A stretch of DNA of 64,000 bases, taken from the NCBI GenBank assembly GCA_947447465.1, contig CANFKE010000009.1:1-64000 (forward strand), written 5' to 3'. The notes beneath the pieces were generated by a model, which saw only the letters and a list, made by a program, of their open reading frames with translations, searched no databases and had not been told where the DNA came from. Made by a program: the position numbers and the translations under genes. Each line of letters opens with the position of its first letter. The stretch's first letter is position 1. The DNA is from Chitinophagaceae bacterium (lineage in GTDB: Bacteria > Bacteroidota > Bacteroidia > Chitinophagales > Chitinophagaceae). Below are positions 61,768 to 64,000 of this stretch, in pieces.

Positions 61768-63333
61768 ATGCGTATCTGTATAATTGTTGTTTTTATTGTT
61801 TTATGTTGCAATGTTTACGGACAAGAGACCGATAGACCAAAAGGTCATAAACTCGGTGAGCGACTGAAGCATATCTATGGCAAGCTGGATAGTGCCAAAG
61901 CCACACATAAATACATACAGCAGATCAACGATATCTCGCATGAGGTTACAGGCAAGTACAAAAAGATCGATAGCATTGCCCGTCACGATTCCGGTAGCGT
62001 TGGGCTGGTATATCATACCGTAGCTGCAGCCAAAAAGATAGCGGTGGCCAAGAAAAAAGATACCCTGGCTCGACCATCCCGAACGATAGATCCACCGGCT
62101 GTGGCGCAAAGCACTAAGTCAACCGATAACTTTCTCGATAAAGGCAATTATTACCTGCAGAGCAATAAACCGGTAGAAGCCGTGCATTATTACGAAAAAG
62201 GATTGGCAGCAGCGCAGGCAGCTCATTCACTGTCCGATCAGCAAAGTGCACTCAAAGGATTGTCCGAAGCCTATGATCAGAGTAAGGATGTAAAAAATGC
62301 ATTATTCTATTTCAAACGATATACGGCCATCAAAGACTCTTTGCTGCAGGTGCAGACCGAAAAGCAGATAAGCGAACTAAAGGCCAAATATGAATTGGCC
62401 CGGCAGCAAGGCGAAATAGAGACACTCACTATAGATGGCGAAAAGAAAGGCAATGAACTGCACAAAAGCAGTTTGTTCATTCACAGGCAACAGCAATACC
62501 TCCTGCTCATAGGCATCTCTCTGGTACTGGCTATCTTTTTAGCAATTACCCTGTTCCGGCAATACCGCACCAAAAAGCGAGTTAGCGAAACTTTATTGGT
62601 ACAGAACAATAAGATAGAACAACAGAAGCGAGATCTGGAAGAAAATCTGGTCTATACCCACCAACTGCAGGATGCGCTTAAAGAAGACCTCGACAGATAC
62701 ATGCAAATGGCATTGCGCAAGCAAATGAATCCCCACTTCATCTTCAACTCGCTCAACTCCATTCAAAGTTTTATACTCCAGAACGATAAATTGTCGGCCA
62801 ACATTTACCTGTCAAAGTTCGCAGGACTCATGCGCAAAGTGCTCGAGAACTCGCAACATGAATATGTGACCTTAACCGAAGAAATAGAGGTGCTGAAACT
62901 GTATGTAGAATTAGAACAGCAGCGGTTCGATGATACTTTCACCTGCATCTGGGATATACCTGAAGATGAGGATATAATGGATTGTCGCATTCCGCCGCTC
63001 ATCTTACAGCCTTATGTCGAGAATGCTATATGGCATGGCTTGCTGCATAAGCTTGGCGACCGTACCCTCACCATCAGGGTCCGCAAAGAGGCAGATATAC
63101 TCGTATGCGTGGTCGAAGATAATGGTATTGGCAGAGAGGCTGCTGCCGCTGTGCGCAGACATAGAGAGAAAGGCAAATCGCTGGGTACACAAATAACCCG
63201 TAAGAGAATAGAGATTCTGAACTCATTGAATAATTCAGGCATTGGGGTAACTTACACCGATCTTACTGATAACGACGGTAAAGCCTCCGGAACAAGTGTT
63301 GGCGTTTCTATACCCGTTAATGAAATTGTGTAA
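61768..63333 (+). CDS. LytS-type sensor histidine kinase with TPR-like region
   Basis: 521 residues. Signal-like N-terminus (MRICIIVVFIVLCCNVYG), TPR-like repeats at about 125-210 (FLDKGNYYLQSNKPVEAVHY, then ALFYFKRYTAIKDSLLQVQT), one membrane helix (LLLIGISLVLAIFLAITLF), a coiled coil, then the His_kinase domain with phospho-acceptor His in KQMNPHFIFNSLNSIQSFI and ATPase motif VVEDNGIGREAAAAV. It phosphorylates the LytTR regulator whose ATG overlaps this stop (TAATG). Confidence 0.9.
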   Translation: MRICIIVVFIVLCCNVYGQETDRPKGHKLGERLKHIYGKLDSAKATHKYIQQINDISHEVTGKYKKIDSIARHDSGSVGLVYHTVAAAKKIAVAKKKDTLARPSRTIDPPAVAQSTKSTDNFLDKGNYYLQSNKPVEAVHYYEKGLAAAQAAHSLSDQQSALKGLSEAYDQSKDVKNALFYFKRYTAIKDSLLQVQTEKQISELKAKYELARQQGEIETLTIDGEKKGNELHKSSLFIHRQQQYLLLIGISLVLAIFLAITLFRQYRTKKRVSETLLVQNNKIEQQKRDLEENLVYTHQLQDALKEDLDRYMQMALRKQMNPHFIFNSLNSIQSFILQNDKLSANIYLSKFAGLMRKVLENSQHEYVTLTEEIEVLKLYVELEQQRFDDTFTCIWDIPEDEDIMDCRIPPLILQPYVENAIWHGLLHKLGDRTLTIRVRKEADILVCVVEDNGIGREAAAAVRRHREKGKSLGTQITRKRIEILNSLNNSGIGVTYTDLTDNDGKASGTSVGVSIPVNEIV

Positions 63334-64000
63334 TGAAGATGATAAAAGTGGTTATTATCGATGACGAAAAGAGCGCGGTCACTTCTATTGAGTTATCGCT
63401 CAGAGAATATTGTCATGGTGTAGAGGTGGTGGGCAAAGCCTTCACAGCTGCTGATGGTATCAGCGAAATAACAACAAAACACCCCGACCTCGTTTTCTTG
63501 GATATCGAAATGCCCCACATGACCGGTATCGAACTGCTGGAGCACATCGGCGACCGCAATTTCGAGGTGGTATTCGTTACCGCTTACAACGAATATGCTG
63601 TCAAAGCTTTCAAGCTCAATGCCATTGATTATCTGCTCAAGCCGGTTAGTATTCCCGAGCTCATAAAGGCGGTCAACAAGGTACGGGAGAAGAATAGCCA
63701 GGACACAGCTACTGATGATAAGCTAAAGCGACTGCGCGAAACATTGTCGGGCAAAATAGGCCTTCCCTTCTCTACCGGCACCGAATATGTGAAGATCGCA
63801 GATATTATACGCATTGAGGCCGAAGGCAGTTATAGCAAGGTCATCACCAACGATGGCAAGACCAGACTCATATCGCGCAGCCTTAAAGAAATGCAGACTG
63901 CCTTGCAGGACGAGAGTTTTTTCCGCACCCACAAGTCTCATCTCATCAATATAGAGCACATCAAAAAGTACTCTCCGCTCAAAGATGGTGGCGATGTAGA
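63333..64000 (+). CDS. LytTR-family response regulator (partial, runs off the window)
   Basis: 222 codons are visible from the ATG at 63333, which overlaps the kinase stop (TAATG). The receiver domain shows VVIIDDEKSAVTSIELSLRE, phospho-acceptor Asp in LVFLDIEMPHMTGIELLEHI, and FVTAYNEYAVKAFKLNAIDY followed by LLKPV. A linker leads to a LytTR DNA-binding domain (DIIRIEAEGSYSKVITNDGK, then FFRTHKSHLINIEHIKKY). The C-terminal end lies beyond base 64000. Confidence 0.92.
   Translation, partial: MKMIKVVIIDDEKSAVTSIELSLREYCHGVEVVGKAFTAADGISEITTKHPDLVFLDIEMPHMTGIELLEHIGDRNFEVVFVTAYNEYAVKAFKLNAIDYLLKPVSIPELIKAVNKVREKNSQDTATDDKLKRLRETLSGKIGLPFSTGTEYVKIADIIRIEAEGSYSKVITNDGKTRLISRSLKEMQTALQDESFFRTHKSHLINIEHIKKYSPLKDGGDV

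Overview
The window comes from a Bacteroidota chromosome, most likely a member of the Chitinophagales. The evidence is a SusC/SusD pair, several secreted proteins with type IX secretion (T9SS) C-terminal sorting domains, a mreB-mreC-mreD cluster, and promoters with the Bacteroidota -33 TTTG / -7 TAnnTTTG pattern. The assignment below phylum level is inferred.

Two large parts are phage-derived and related to Mu-like contractile-tailed phages of Bacteroidota. Late segment A (1560-6954, minus strand) holds the small and large terminase, a DUF1320 head-tail protein, a DUF935 portal and a tail-completion-like protein, with unrelated host-type genes between them. Late segment B (12638-25240, plus strand) is a continuous operon: protease-scaffold, major capsid, lysis cassette, sheath, tube, frameshifted tail chaperone, tape measure, hub, spike, baseplate and fibre. 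An early/regulatory segment (39509-43327) holds an S24 repressor, a MuB-like ATPase, a protein with a DnaA domain IV fold, a Gam-like protein and a DUF4406 protein. No MuA-type transposase is present. The three parts are separated by a 1663-residue surface protein, the mre genes, carB, a photolyase and others, yet nearly all phage genes are open and full length.

The most interesting observation concerns regulation. Late segments A and B start from the same 112-bp promoter module: a perfect DnaA box (TTATCCACA), exactly 12 bp, a 49-bp double palindrome built from two GGTAC-N7-GTACC units, exactly 38 bp, then the TTTG of a -7 element. A third copy of the palindrome and -7 spacing, without the DnaA box, sits at 60994-61084 in front of a structured intergenic element with no convincing gene. 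Together with the stand-alone DnaA domain IV protein, this suggests a dispersed but co-regulated particle-forming system: a domesticated phage or gene-transfer-agent-like element, or a Mu-like prophage broken up by rearrangement.

The rest is host. From 25237 to 35753 lie mreD/mreC/mreB, carB (without the C-terminal allosteric domain, and with a structured leader), a T9SS protein, a polytopic membrane protein, an acyl-CoA thioesterase and a photolyase. From 35803 to 39219 is a second NHL/Ig-like T9SS protein. From 43434 onward are a kelch-type T9SS protein, a degenerate glutathione peroxidase, a SusC/SusD/lipoprotein uptake operon, a nitrilase-family amidase, a four-gene glycan operon (GT2, acetyltransferase, sugar aminotransferase, membrane protein), purH, tRNA-Leu(UAG), and a LytS/LytTR-type two-component pair that runs off the right edge.
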